Below, piece after piece: positions 35,630-47,268 of a DNA stretch of 64,000 nt. A program made the translations under genes and the position numbers. Source of the stretch: Zygnema cylindricum. Its lineage: Eukaryota; Streptophyta; Zygnematophyceae; Zygnematales; Zygnemataceae. The notes below the pieces were generated by a model. That model saw only the letters and a program-made list of their open reading frames with translations. It had not been told where the DNA came from and searched no databases. Position 1 is the first letter of the stretch. Every line of letters begins with the position of its first letter. Location of the stretch: NCBI GenBank assembly GCA_037447655.1, contig JBBHKE010002367.1, positions 77,386-141,385 of the forward strand, in the 5' to 3' direction.

Positions 35630-38131
35630 AGCTGAAGAACTGAGAGCGATGTGCAATCAATACTTGAAAAAATCATTTGTTTTGACGACCAATTCTTCGA
35701 TACTGTACTTCTGTACTCCTACATCCTTGTGGCATTGAACCGTACCGTACCTTAGTGTCCACCCTGGTGAGGGGACGTACTTAGGAGGGCTTACTGTGTT
35801 CACGGGCATCCTCTTCAATCCACGTGTGAATTTTGGAACTTTGTCCACGCTCTTTCCATGTTCCTTGAAATTTACATGGTACAAGTGGAACAGAGGATGC
35901 CAGCGTGGCAGCCCAGAAGGTTCTAGTTATAAAATGCGTGATGGCAAATACACATTAAACTAAAGCGCCCATCCTTAATTAGCGTTGAATAAAAATTAAA
36001 GTAAGCGCTGGTAGAGTTATCAACGCTATTTTTTGTTTTGTCGTCGGGGAAAAAAAGGCATTATACTAACGTTGGCGCCTAGCGCCAATTCGTGTGTGCC
36101 TTTGTAGCTGCTATGATGAGCTGGCATCGACACTATCCTAGACTTGAAAGTGGTACTATGATAGCATTGACGAGTGACTGACTTGGTTTGGAAATCGTAC
36201 AAATATAGAAATAGCGTTAATTCTTATATTGTTAACAATAATATTGTATTTTATGATTTGGGCAAAAAAAGAAGCGACAAAAGTAGTGTTATTAACATAA
36301 ATAACGACGGCCGATGTAGTAAAATAAGTTTAATTTGTATTTACCACATATGGGAGTGTTTTTGCTTTTTTTTTGCATATTCTTAGTCATCTTGTTCGTA
36401 TATCTACTTATTTCTTGTCTGCGGCGTACACAAAATTACCAAGGGATGTTTTTCATTACAAAAAAATGCCCGTTACCTCTCCCTGTCCCTCCCCCTCCCT
36501 CCCACTCCCCCTCCTCCTACCCCTCTCCTGCTCCCTCTCCGCCACTCTTCCTCTCCCTCCTCTTTCCCTTCTCCATTTCTCCTTTTCCCTCTCCCTTTCT
36601 CTCCCTCTCCCCCCTTCCCCCCCCCCTCCCCTCCCCCCCCCCTCCTTGTTCCCCATCCCTCCCCTCTTCCCCTCCCTCTATTTCTCCCTCTACTGCATCC
36701 TCTCCCTCCTCAACCCCCCTCTCCATTGTCACTAACCAAAAGCCAAGAGATATACCATCTTTTCAATTGGCCGTATTTACATAAAACTAGGACAGCTTTG
36801 AACATGAAAAATAAGCTTAAGAGGAAAACACATCACGTTCAAAGTGGTGAACGAGCTTATGTGACGTTTTTTTCGTAATGAAGCTCAATTCTTTGTTTTT
36901 CCTTAGGATTCCGACACAATTTTATGCTTGCTTAAGTGGTTTACCTCGCATTTGTACAACACAATACTGGACAAGTGTGGCAGATCACGCTCACAAATTT
37001 CTAGACACCCATTGGTTGAGAAAACATCTATTGGTTTTATTCTGAACCTGTAATAAATGGTTGGACATAATGTCGTATCGACATAACGAGAATTGTCTAC
37101 CTCTTCACATGATTGTGGCCGACATTGTTTGTACATTTGGAGATTGTCCATGCTCTCTTATTGTTTCCATAGAATAGTCGGGTAATTTTTTTTTTAACTC
37201 GTGTGCATTTGCGTCCTACTATGATTTACTTCTTCGGCGACCTTGGCCAGACCCTTGCAAAAGGGCATCGATATAAATGGTTGTATTTGGCGAGGTGAAA
37301 AATGGGCCAAGAACGTTGAAATTTATCACTTTCCTATGAAGTAAAAAAAAATACGAGCACGAGTTTATAAGCAGATCGGCTGTAGGGTTGTGTATCACAC
37401 CCACTCTTTCAATGTCTAAATGTCCCATGCCATTATTAATGAAAACACACAGAAATCCCCATGCTCCCACACGGTCATGCTTGCTAAGTGGCAAAGTGTA
37501 TGAAATGCTACCCAATAACATTTTACATGGCAATGGGAGATGGGGAGGCCAAACACACGACACGAAACTCCATTCATCTACATACGCTATTTTGTGTTTA
37601 GAGGGCAAAAAAAAAAGGCACGGAATTAGTGTTATTAACACTAACAGAGGTCCAAAAGTGTAAATCACTTCATTTCTGCTTTATTACTGGTGACGTTAAT
37701 ATGCCTGCACAGGCAAATGTTTTGGGGAAGACATAAAAAAAAGTACGTGGTTATGGATCTTGATTAGCTTCTACTCAGAGTATAAATCTCCATCATATTC
37801 TATTATGTACGTGGCCGTTCACTACAAAGGGATATAAAAATTGCTGTTCACCAAAAACCACAAAAGTATTATACATAACGTATGATATTCATTGCCTTCA
37901 ATTAAAAGGGGAAATAGAATAGGACTACAAAGTATGGATTTGTGCGTATAGAATCTGGTGTAGGCTTCCAACATCCAATTTTTACCCAATTGTGGGCCTA
38001 CTGTTGACCTAAACCAACATTTTGCCATTGCCATGGTCTCAGTTTCTCTATGAAGAAATAAAGATGATTATCTAAGAAAAAACACAAAAAATAAAAGAAA
38101 AACTGAAACGGCAAAAGTATACAGATGACTT
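35630..38131. other. Intergenic region upstream of the SPATA20-type gene, with a C/T-rich tract
   Basis: The right-hand neighbour's 3' end and this gene's promoter flank the region. A C-rich pyrimidine tract covers about 36475-36725. A scattered repeat (GGGCAAAAAAAGAAGCGAC near 36258 and AGAGGGCAAAAAAAAAAGG near 37599) belongs to a dispersed family also seen at 48.0 and 49.1 kb. No exon was found. Confidence 0.45.
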
Positions 38132-41100
38132 TCAGTATTGCTTATCCTTTGTGAGAAGGCCCCAATGCATGGCTTTCTTACTATCTTTCGGGCGTAGACG
38201 TCGTAGATCACCTTGATTCCTTTGGTTCCTGCAATAAAAAAGGTTTATTCACATAACGGTTAAGAAATCCTACAAAATATGTTTCCCTACTTTCCTTAGA
38301 AACAAGTAAAACCGAAGAAAACTGATGTCTCTCCTACGACCAATATTCTATGCCAGACATGCTTAAGTTTACAACTTCCAGTACGATTCAATGGTTTCAA
38401 TGTCCACCATCATTAGCGAGGACCACAGTAATTCCTTTTTTAGTTTATATAAGGCCAGAGAAACACTTGAACAAGGGGAAACAAAGTGAACCTGTTCAAT
38501 GCAACCATGATTTGGCAACATCACACCTGAAAATTCAAACTAAAATAGAACAGTGCCACGTCGGGGGAGGGAGAGGGAGAGAGAAAAAGAGAAAGGGGAG
38601 GGAAAGGAAGAACTCACTGCTGTTGAAAATAGACAGAGCCATAGAAAATGACCATGAAAAAGACAAGAAATACAACAGCGGCATAGTAGAGGCTTTGGTA
38701 CTTCCTCCTCTGCGAGAAAAAGATGAAACAAAGAAAATAGTCAGCCAGTACCAAACCATTCGAAAGAATTGTCATTTTCCTGAATCATTGACCATGTGAT
38801 ATGACACAGCTCTTATTTTTCTAAAATACTTTTCCCAAATTAAAACATTAGATACTATATTTTGCTGAAAATACAGCATCACTCATTATTAAACTAAGAG
38901 CACCAATGCCCTTCCATTCCTATCGGAACTCAAAACACGAAACTGAGAAGCAAACATCGATTACTGAGTCTTTGACTTATAAAAAACGGGGCATGTCACA
39001 TTGCCAAACTTTGTACTAAGCCGTTTATTGCTATCAGTGTCAATAGCACAATCAGAGTTAACTGCCCTGCTTATTTATGCTCTTTTCTGACAACTAATTA
39101 AATAAGTGGACAAAAAGCTGCCACCTAGCCCAACCCTCAAACCAGTTTCAATGATTCTTTTTAAACCTTCTACTACTAATTATTTCACTATTATTGCAAC
39201 GAACAGTGCAGTGTACAAAACACTTAATCCAACAGTAAACACTTAGTAGCATCCTTAATTATCAAAGTAAGCGTCAATTCTGTTCTTCCAAATTCCAAAT
39301 CCAAAGTACGAATCCATAGAGCTTACAGGAATTTAAAAGTTGAATGCTTAGTAAATGAATTGGCCTTAAAAATTAATTTCCCAGTGAAAGATTTAGGGTG
39401 GTCTGCATAAAGAAACCAAAAGTGAGAAAACGAGATACTTCTTATGTGAAGCTCACCACACTGCCGAGCGGAAAGACTTTGCGATTTTTGTCACAGGTGT
39501 GTGCTTCACAGAACTGGCTGCGAAAAAACTCTGCAAACACACGAAAACAAAAAAAGATGAAGATACTCTCAGTGTACTTGCCAACGCAGGCAATAACAGA
39601 AGCCTACAGATTTACCATCATTACTGTAAACCACGCTTATTGCATAAATATTTTTAATATTTATGCTCGTTAAGATCTAGAGTTTTTGAAATATATGCTG
39701 GTTTTGAGACGTACGTTCGAGGGCTTTCAAAACTCATGTTTCATAAGATAGAGGGTTTTTGAGATTTGAGCTGCTTGAAGCAAATGTAGTAAATTTAGAG
39801 GTATAGAAACGACTGACCTTACAGACCCATACAAAAGGCATTAGCTTTGTTCTTAAACTTACAAACATGCTAAACTAGGTGTGAAAATGACAAAATATGC
39901 AACTGCAACGTCACTCCGCCCAACTCAGAGTCAAAGCGATACTAGAATATGTTTTCTCATAAACAAAAAATCCTCACAGAAGCATGTGAAATGTTTGAAA
40001 ACACACACAAAAACTCCTAAAATGACAGCTGTTCTTTAATCTGTTGGAGGGTGATGTATTTGTGAGAGGTTACAGGTTGACACGAAAGTACCATTCAACT
40101 GAACGGATTTTAATCCTTCTGATTTTGGAAAGCACTGCTCTGCGAGTGCCTGGACCACACAATTTCTTGAAGGAATTGTTAAAATAAATGTGGTAAATAC
40201 GACTGCTGCAATTCGTATCATCTTAGTTATTATGGAGACCACATAAATCCAGGCCAAAGATATTTTTAAGCCTGGACATCTTTTCTGCTACTTTGAAACC
40301 AAGTATTTAACTAGTCCCCCAGATAGTTAAACTCTTCCCTTTCCATCCCCCACTCCCTCCTGCTTCCAGTGATCTCTAGTGCACAGTCATTGCTATAAGA
40401 CTTCGTTGTTATTAGAATTGACAATGCACGCTGATTCAGCTGATTTTTTACCATAAATTCCGAAATTATTGTTAACAACACTAATTCGAGGAATGTGAGT
40501 AGCATAAACCAGTATCTTTGATTCTGAATTCGTCTAAGTCTACTAACTTCTTTCTAAAATGAATAACACTTGTACTAACCTCACACAGATGACGCCGCTT
40601 ATCTAGATCTGACTGCTTGCATACCCCACTTTTATGTTTTAACTTTTTCCGTTGATGACGATCACAGTGGATCAGAGGACACAAATCTGCGAAGCAGCCA
40701 AGTTTCTGCATAAAGACAAATGACAAACACAGGCATGGCCTCATCAACTCTTTGTAAGAATATGTGAAACCTTAAGAATTCCTCAAAAACAGGAGGAATT
40801 CAATAGACAGCCCAAGTTACGAGCAAAGAAGTCACACCATCTGTCAATTACGATTTGAACAAATATCGCAATGGGAAATATGCCATACAAGATTTTGTTT
40901 TTCACGCATGATCCAAACTTACCACTATCGACTGTAATACCCGATGAAGTAGACCAATATATTCACAAAAATGATCAAATTAACAACAGTGCAGCTAAAA
41001 TGTTCCCTGGGATCCTTAAATCTTTAGGTGCAGAAAATTCAGGAAGCAAAAGAGGATTTTTGGCAACGGTCATTCTGTGAAGTGTTGAAGTGATGCAACT

Positions 41101-43560
41101 CAAGATTAAATGTTCGTTAACTCGTTGACCACAACAAAGAAATCAAGGGATCTTAAAAAACGAACTTTTCCATGTAAATTTGAAACAGTCACCGACCTGA
41201 GGATAAAAGCGGGGCATTTTAAGCTGAAAGAAGCAGAAAGAAGAAATGTGATGCTGAGAACAGAGTGGAGGAATGTTACACCAAGGAGTAATGTTAAGCT
41301 GAGAATAGAAATGAGCGGCGTTTAGCTGAGAGCAGAAATGCTTAATGTTATGCTGTTCAACAGACATAACCTAACCTAGCCATACACACAACCATAACCA
41401 TAACCGTATCCAAGTCCGTATTTGTATTTATATCCGAATCCGTAACTGTAAGCATATCCATAATTGTAAACGTAACCGTAACCGTCACCCTCACCATAAC
41501 CGTAAGAATAACCATAACCATAACATACCTTTTGGACTTCCTCGGCATGTCTGTTATCAAAGTGCTTGTCCAAAAACACTTCTGATTTGAAGAGTTTGGA
41601 GCAGATTCCACACTTCCAACTGTTAGGATGGTTCTCTATCTTCAGCTTTTCTTGTTGGAGGAACATGTCTTTACTTCCATGAAGCTTGCATTTTTGGGAT
41701 AAATTGTATTTCTGTCGCTCCACAAATGGCAGGAGGTACTGGAATCAAACAGGACAAACGTTTTGTTCATGGAAACAGGACTAATGGATATTGTTCGATG
41801 AGACAAATTCCCTTACTAATGAATTGACAAATATGCCTTAGCTTTTGTCATCTCTGCTAGTCAGTCTTCTCAGACGTAACTTTAACTGGGAAGAACCAAA
41901 CTGGTTGCCAACTCCTCAGCTTCGCCCACTTTGATGATGTATCCACATGCCAAGGCAATACTTCAACCTTTTAATTTTGCGAAAAAAATCTCAACCATGT
42001 TTCAAAAGTTCTTCATCAGTGGTTGCTTAACTTCTGTAGCATCTTCCATGATACGGATGGTTTAAGTTAGAAAATTGATTTGATTTTCTTTTCTTCACCA
42101 GCTTCAAGAAAATAAGTTTTGAAAGTTTTAAATTTTAACTTTCTTACTAACCTCTTCGAGGACCTCGTGAGCGACCCGGCTTTTTGCTCTAGAACATTTA
42201 AAAACTTCCACAGAGCGCTCCGGCATCAGTGTGGATGCCTTCCTGATTATTCAACCAGAATATAGTAGAAGTTTAATAACAAAAAAAAAAATCTGAAGAT
42301 AAAGAAACAAGTAGGAGTGAATCTTTACTGAATGATTGCCTACTTCAGATCAGGGACAAAACAGATTTGTCTCTTTCGATGATCAAACAGAACATGTTAC
42401 TGAATTGCAAAAGAAGCATCTTGTGCCATTACAGGCAAAAGGATTCATTTTCTAACAATTTTAAACATACTGAAAGGCACGCAGCAGCAGGAAAAACTCC
42501 CATAAAGATCCTTTAAATTCCAAACCCTAATTATGCAAAAATGATAAGACGAGTTACTGTATCTTGACTATTAACGGAGCAAACTGCAACAATTACTAAA
42601 ATGGTATTATTGGACAAATAATATTTTACTAAATTAGCATAAACAGTGTGTACAGGTACAAATTTCACAATGTCATGTCTACTTAAAGGCCAAGGAGTGT
42701 GGCATTCCTACAAGTTTTCTGATTGGTTTCCACCAAGAATGCCTACAAGTTTCCTGATTGGTTTCCACCAAGAATGGTATCTCACCGTTCCTTAAACTTC
42801 ACGTGTAGTTTCTGGTTTGCAAACTGTCCCCAGCTCCAAAAAGAAAAAATTACAAATCTCCTGCCTGGGTCCAATGCCCGGCAAGCAACGCAGGGGAAAA
42901 TTATTTGGCATACATTGAGCCTAACTAACAAACGCAATGAACAATGAAACGTCTTTCCTAAAAATAGAAAAAAACCGTGGTGGAATCACAGGACCTCATG
43001 GTCCATCAATCTCATTGGACAGACCTCTCCTATTTCACATGTTATATGGTAGAAATAACTTGCTAAATTGGGGTTCGGAAGAACTAATATTGAATTGCAA
43101 GTTCGCCCAACTTCTCAAGTGGCTTTTCACAGCTGCATTTGCGCATATGTCAAGTAAGAGATATGCTCTCTTTACATATGCTCATACTCAAGGTAAATAA
43201 AAGTCTCCGCAATGTTTAACTGGCTTGCCTCTTTTTGTATTTAACTTAACAAAATTTTATTTTTTAACATAGACTAGGAAACCATGACGAGAGAGGAGTG
43301 TGGATGATGCAAATTACTTGTCAAAACTGATACTTAGCGTCAAAAGGAAAACTCAAAGAGATTGAAGACATAATAATCCAACAAAAGGATAGAAGACAAC
43401 TTTTACTCACTGTAGGCTCCGCAACTGTCCAACAAAAACTGAAGATAGCAAGCTTCAGCAAAAGCGAGTATGGTAATGCCTTCCTATGCCTCCTTTTTTC
43501 CCTACCATTTGCCACTCTCAGCTGCTGTCTCTGACAAGTGGCAGCTGTTACTCTGTCCAT
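38132..43560 (-). CDS. C2H2 zinc-finger protein with predicted transmembrane segment
   Basis: Exons joined in phase: 42242-42152, 41738-41529, 40705-40580, 40149-40092, 39530-39457, 38709-38618 and 38228-38132 (TGA). A likely first exon at 43560-43411 starts with ATG and carries a hydrophobic stretch (ALPYSLLLKLAIFSFCWTVA), perhaps a signal anchor. Its phase does not meet the exon at 42242, so at least one exon between them is unplaced. One classical finger is seen: WKCGICSKLFKSEVFLDKHF then DNRH (C-x2-C-x12-H-x4-H). It follows YLLPFVERQKYNLS and a CKLH motif. Further Cys/His-rich parts follow (GCFADLCPLIHCDRH, FCEAHTCDKNRKVF). A second hydrophobic segment (SLYYAAVVFLVFFMVIFYG) precedes a basic C-terminus (RPKDSKKAMHWGLLTKDKQY). 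I recall uncharacterised C2H2 proteins of this layout in plants and animals; the role is unknown. Its 5' end faces the TTC33-like gene. Confidence 0.75.
41376..41530. repeat. Degenerate hexanucleotide repeat at a splice donor
   Basis: On the minus strand the repeat is TTATGG with variants (TTACGG, TTATTC, TTACAG), about 25 units. It starts within a few bases of the donor GTATGTTATGG of the finger-bearing exon of the C2H2 gene. The hexamer phase keeps an open frame of alternating Tyr and Gly. An imperfect 20-25-base repeat (AATGTTATGCTGAGAACAGA-like) continues at about 41250-41360. Confidence 0.75.
42707..42776. repeat. 35-bp tandem duplication in an intron
   Basis: The unit starting CCTACAAGTTTTCTGATTGG is present twice, head to tail, with one base different. 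It lies upstream of exon 42242 of the C2H2 gene, in the region where an exon is unplaced. Confidence 0.85.
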
Positions 43561-44340
43561 CGTTCTTCCTATTATCTATCTTTTCCTTCAACGAACATAA
43601 CGACCAAAAAAGTTGGTCTCCAACCAAACCTGTTCAGCTCTGGCGTAGAATTCATGGAGTTCCACGCTCATTTCCAACTTTTGCAAACGCTAATACATGA
43701 ATCGCTAAAACATCTTGTTAAAGGAGTAAAACTTGATATTTTTATGTTCTTCAGGAACAATGGCATAAAAATTAACAACTTCGGCTCCCCCAACCCTTCC
43801 CTTCCTAGTTTCCTTCGGGATACCGCGTTTGCTTAAAATTTTGTGAGATCTCACAATCAGTGTTACGAATTTCAAAATAACTTTACGACGCCAACTCGTG
43901 TTCAAAGTGGTTATCACGGCTATTAAATGCCTTTTCACTCACATAACATATCCACGACTATGTTTACAAGCATACGTGCATTCTGAAGTAACGAGCGCCT
44001 TCCGGAAACACTTTCTGATAGACAATTGGACAAGCGTCCAGAAATTAACTTGTACAGAAACCCTTACCGTATAGAAACGTTACCGTACAAATGGTCATAA
44101 AATGACCATACAAAACGTTACCATATCAACGCTATATCAAAAGGAATAGCAACTTATGTAAAGGGAGGAGGCTTCTCTAGCACTTAGGAATTGAATTATG
44201 CCCTTAGAGACATTGTCTTTGATTCTTTGCTTTCCTGCACGTCCAGCCATGCTTCTGAACGACATGCAAATTCCATTTGAATAAATCCCCTACAGAACTC
44301 TTCATTACCTAAAAACAATACAACAGAAAACGCAAAGATC
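43561..44340. promoter_or_regulatory. Short divergent spacer, probable shared promoter region
   Basis: About 780 bp separates the ATG of the C2H2 gene (-) from that of the TTC33-like gene (+), so both promoters must lie in or near it. A small inverted repeat (AATGGTCAT and ATGACCATA near 44089-44113) and repeated GTTACCGTA motifs lie in the middle. No TATA box was convincingly assigned. Confidence 0.4.
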
Positions 44341-47268
44341 ATGCAATTCAAGTGGAACGATTCAGTGCGCAAGCGCAAACAGTTGCAGCAGCCTGCTCTG
44401 AGTTGTTTCAGTGACGAAGCAGAAATTTTATTTGATGAATTTTCTTCTGTCGTCGAACAGGCCAATGATAACAATGAGTCACAGCAGATTCACGGCCCTG
44501 TGGAAGGGGCTTCAGAAGGAGTATCTTTGCAGGAAGCAAATAGCGGTATAGAGGAAAGTGACGAAAAAGCGAAAGTTTCAAAGAGACTGCAGGAGGAAGG
44601 CAATGCGTTGGCAGAGGTGAGAACAGACTTGGAAGCAGAGAACATTGTTATTGTTTCTCCTTCGCGACTGGATAGAGGTAATATCAGGAAACAGGATATC
44701 TGTTGAGGATACATGGTAGTCACTACTCTCGTTCCCATTCACGTTGAAACAGGCGTGTAGTTTCTGTAAGGTGGTGTGTGGAATATATTTAGAAGAGCAG
44801 AAGTACTATCGTCATGTTTAAATGTCAATTCTTATTTGTGTGAACTTCCCTTCTGTGAACTCTTCCGATTAGGCGAACAGCTAGGCGCAAGGCAAGGGAT
44901 TGACCCGCATTTTACAAATTGCTTTCCATTCCACAGGTGTATTTTGTTTTTTGTTTAAGACCAGAGATGTACCATGAGTAATGCTAGAGTGCCTCCTGGA
45001 AGGTATACGCTGCCAGAAAGGCGTTTTCAATGTGAGAAGAAAAGTATGCAATTACATAAAATATTTGATGATTATTGGGTACAGCGTTTTATACAGTGAT
45101 CCGGTTTATAGTCCCGGTTCGGTCTCCATTCCATAATAATTACAAGCATTTTTCAGAGTCCTTAAAAATAGATTTTCGTCAGCTAGGGGCAGTAAGAAAT
45201 TATCGCATAATTTGGCATATTTGTATATGTGATTTGGCAGGCTGTGTGTGCTCCACATTTACCTTATGTTGTAGGATTAATTGGATGCTGTGTGACTTAT
45301 TCACACATGCACTTCAAAGGTTAAACTTATGGTTTTACCCAATTAGATTTGGTGTTCAATCAAACGTAATCCAAGTTTTTTTGGATGTTTGGTCAGGCTG
45401 GAAAATATGGTGCTGCTCTTGGGAAATGGGAAAATGCCCTCTTTTTGACTCCAAAAAGAGCAAAACTTCATGAGCAGAAAGCTCAAGTCCATTTGGAACT
45501 TGGTTCCACCTGGCAAGCAATCCAAGCAGCAACAAGTGAGATTTGTGCCTTCTTTCGTAGCTTTCAAGGAACTGATGTGATGATTTGTGCCTCGTAATGA
45601 GAACAACAGAGATAAATAATCATAGTTGTGTTTTTTAGAGATCTGCACTACCTTGAACCTTGTGATATAGCTGATGCTCTGATTTTGTGGGTTTAACAGA
45701 AAACCGTCTGGGTTTTAATGAATTCTTACTTGTTTCTTATCCCATTGAAGTGCTTAACTTAGTTGTGGTATCATGTGGATTTGCTGGATGCATTAAGCAG
45801 GGGCTACAGAGCTAGACCCAAAATGGCCAGAGGTAAGACCTGTATTCCTGGGAACTCCGTCCAATACATGATATGTATGGAATTCCTGAATGATGAAGAT
45901 GATTAGGTTCAGAAATGTGTTCAAGTGTTACGCAGAATGAAGCGTTGTCTATGGAAGAATTCTCTCTAATCCTTCCTTGCTGTTGGCTGATTTTCTTTTT
46001 GATTTGTGATAGATTTGTCTTTGTCTAAAGAAGTTGTTATGCCAAAAGGACACTTTAAGCTAATTTCTTAAAGCTCAGTTGCATGTTACGGAGCCGCCCT
46101 TCCCCCGCAGTAATTTGGCAAGTGGGAAGGCTGTGAGTTTGTCGGTGTACGGTCAATTTACTGCTTTATCCATCATGTGTCAGCTTTCAGTAGAAAAAAT
46201 TGCAGAAATGAGATGGTTGTACATACTTAATATCAATCTCATTGAAATAAACCTACTTTAATAGTAGATATTGCAGGCTTTTATGCAGCCCAAGTTGTTC
46301 ACCTTGGTTGTTCTGCTGCCAGGGGTGTGCAATTCCACCAAATATCCTAATGTGACAGATGTCACCTGACCATTTGTTGGGAAATTAGGCGTGGGTTACC
46401 TTGGCGCGAGCACAGCTCAGCTATGGAGAACCGCTTCTTGCAGCTGAAAGCTTTCGGACAGTTTTACGAATGCAGGTAAGTTATCTCTGGAAAATTAGTC
46501 ACCACTTCATATTATGTCTATAGAATGGAATATTTGTCGTCTCTTTAGTATTTCAAACCAGGGACATTACGCTACTCTATCCAGTTGGATTACCTCATTC
46601 CATCTCATTGTTATAATAAAATCTGTTATTTCAGAAACATTTTTTCCATGTCATTTTCGTTTTGTGTATGTGATTAAGAGGCATCTTTCTGTACAGAATA
46701 AATACCTTAGTAGGAGACAGTTTACCTTTGAAGATTTTAGGCAACTAAGCAACTTCCAGTAAAGGAACTCCTGATTTCTCTTATTAGCGACAAATCAAAA
46801 TCAGAATCGGTTCATGATTGTTCTTGAAATGGTTTTTACCGAGAAAACAATCTAAGATTTATGCAGCCTCATAATACTGAAGCACAGGAGGAGCTTCAGC
46901 AAGCATTGGCCCTTATTATAGAACAAAATAATGCAACACGTGTTGAGGATTCCTCTGGGAGAAGGTTTTTCGGCAGAATGAGATTCAGTTCAATTTTGAC
47001 CATGCCTCCTAGTCAAATATCTGTGAAGGATGGGAATGGCAGTATATCTGAGTCAAATTCAAATGTTGATCTTGAACAAACTGGTAGGCCTCATATGCTT
47101 GAATCGCCAATTGAAGAGACAGAGGAAGATAGTAACGAGCAGAAAAGTATGTTCCATATGGAGAAGGACGATGATATTCATGTGGAGGAGAAAAGTAAAA
47201 CCATTGTTAAGGAAAGCGAAAATGTCCATGTTGAGGGAGTAAATGGAAGTGTTGAAGGATTGAAGTGA
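44341..47268 (+). CDS. TTC33: Tetratricopeptide repeat protein 33-like
   Basis: Five exons in phase: 44341-44616, 45397-45535, 45801-45832, 46389-46475 and 46867-47268 (TGA), about 311 residues. The N-terminus MQFKWNDSVRKRK matches the short basic start of TTC33 proteins. A charged linker then runs to SKRLQEEGNALAE. TPR-like helices follow: AGKYGAALGKWENALFLTP, RAKLHEQKAQVHLELGSTW, ATELDPKWPEAWVTLARAQL and LLAAESFRTVLRMQP, at about residues 80-200. The C-terminal 110 residues are acidic and look disordered. TPR units bind partner proteins; TTC33 has no well-defined function. The plant protein is somewhat longer than human TTC33 (262 residues) because of this tail. The microexon at 45801 (32 bases) is needed to complete a repeat. 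The start is the first ATG, just behind a stop-containing leader. Confidence 0.87.
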
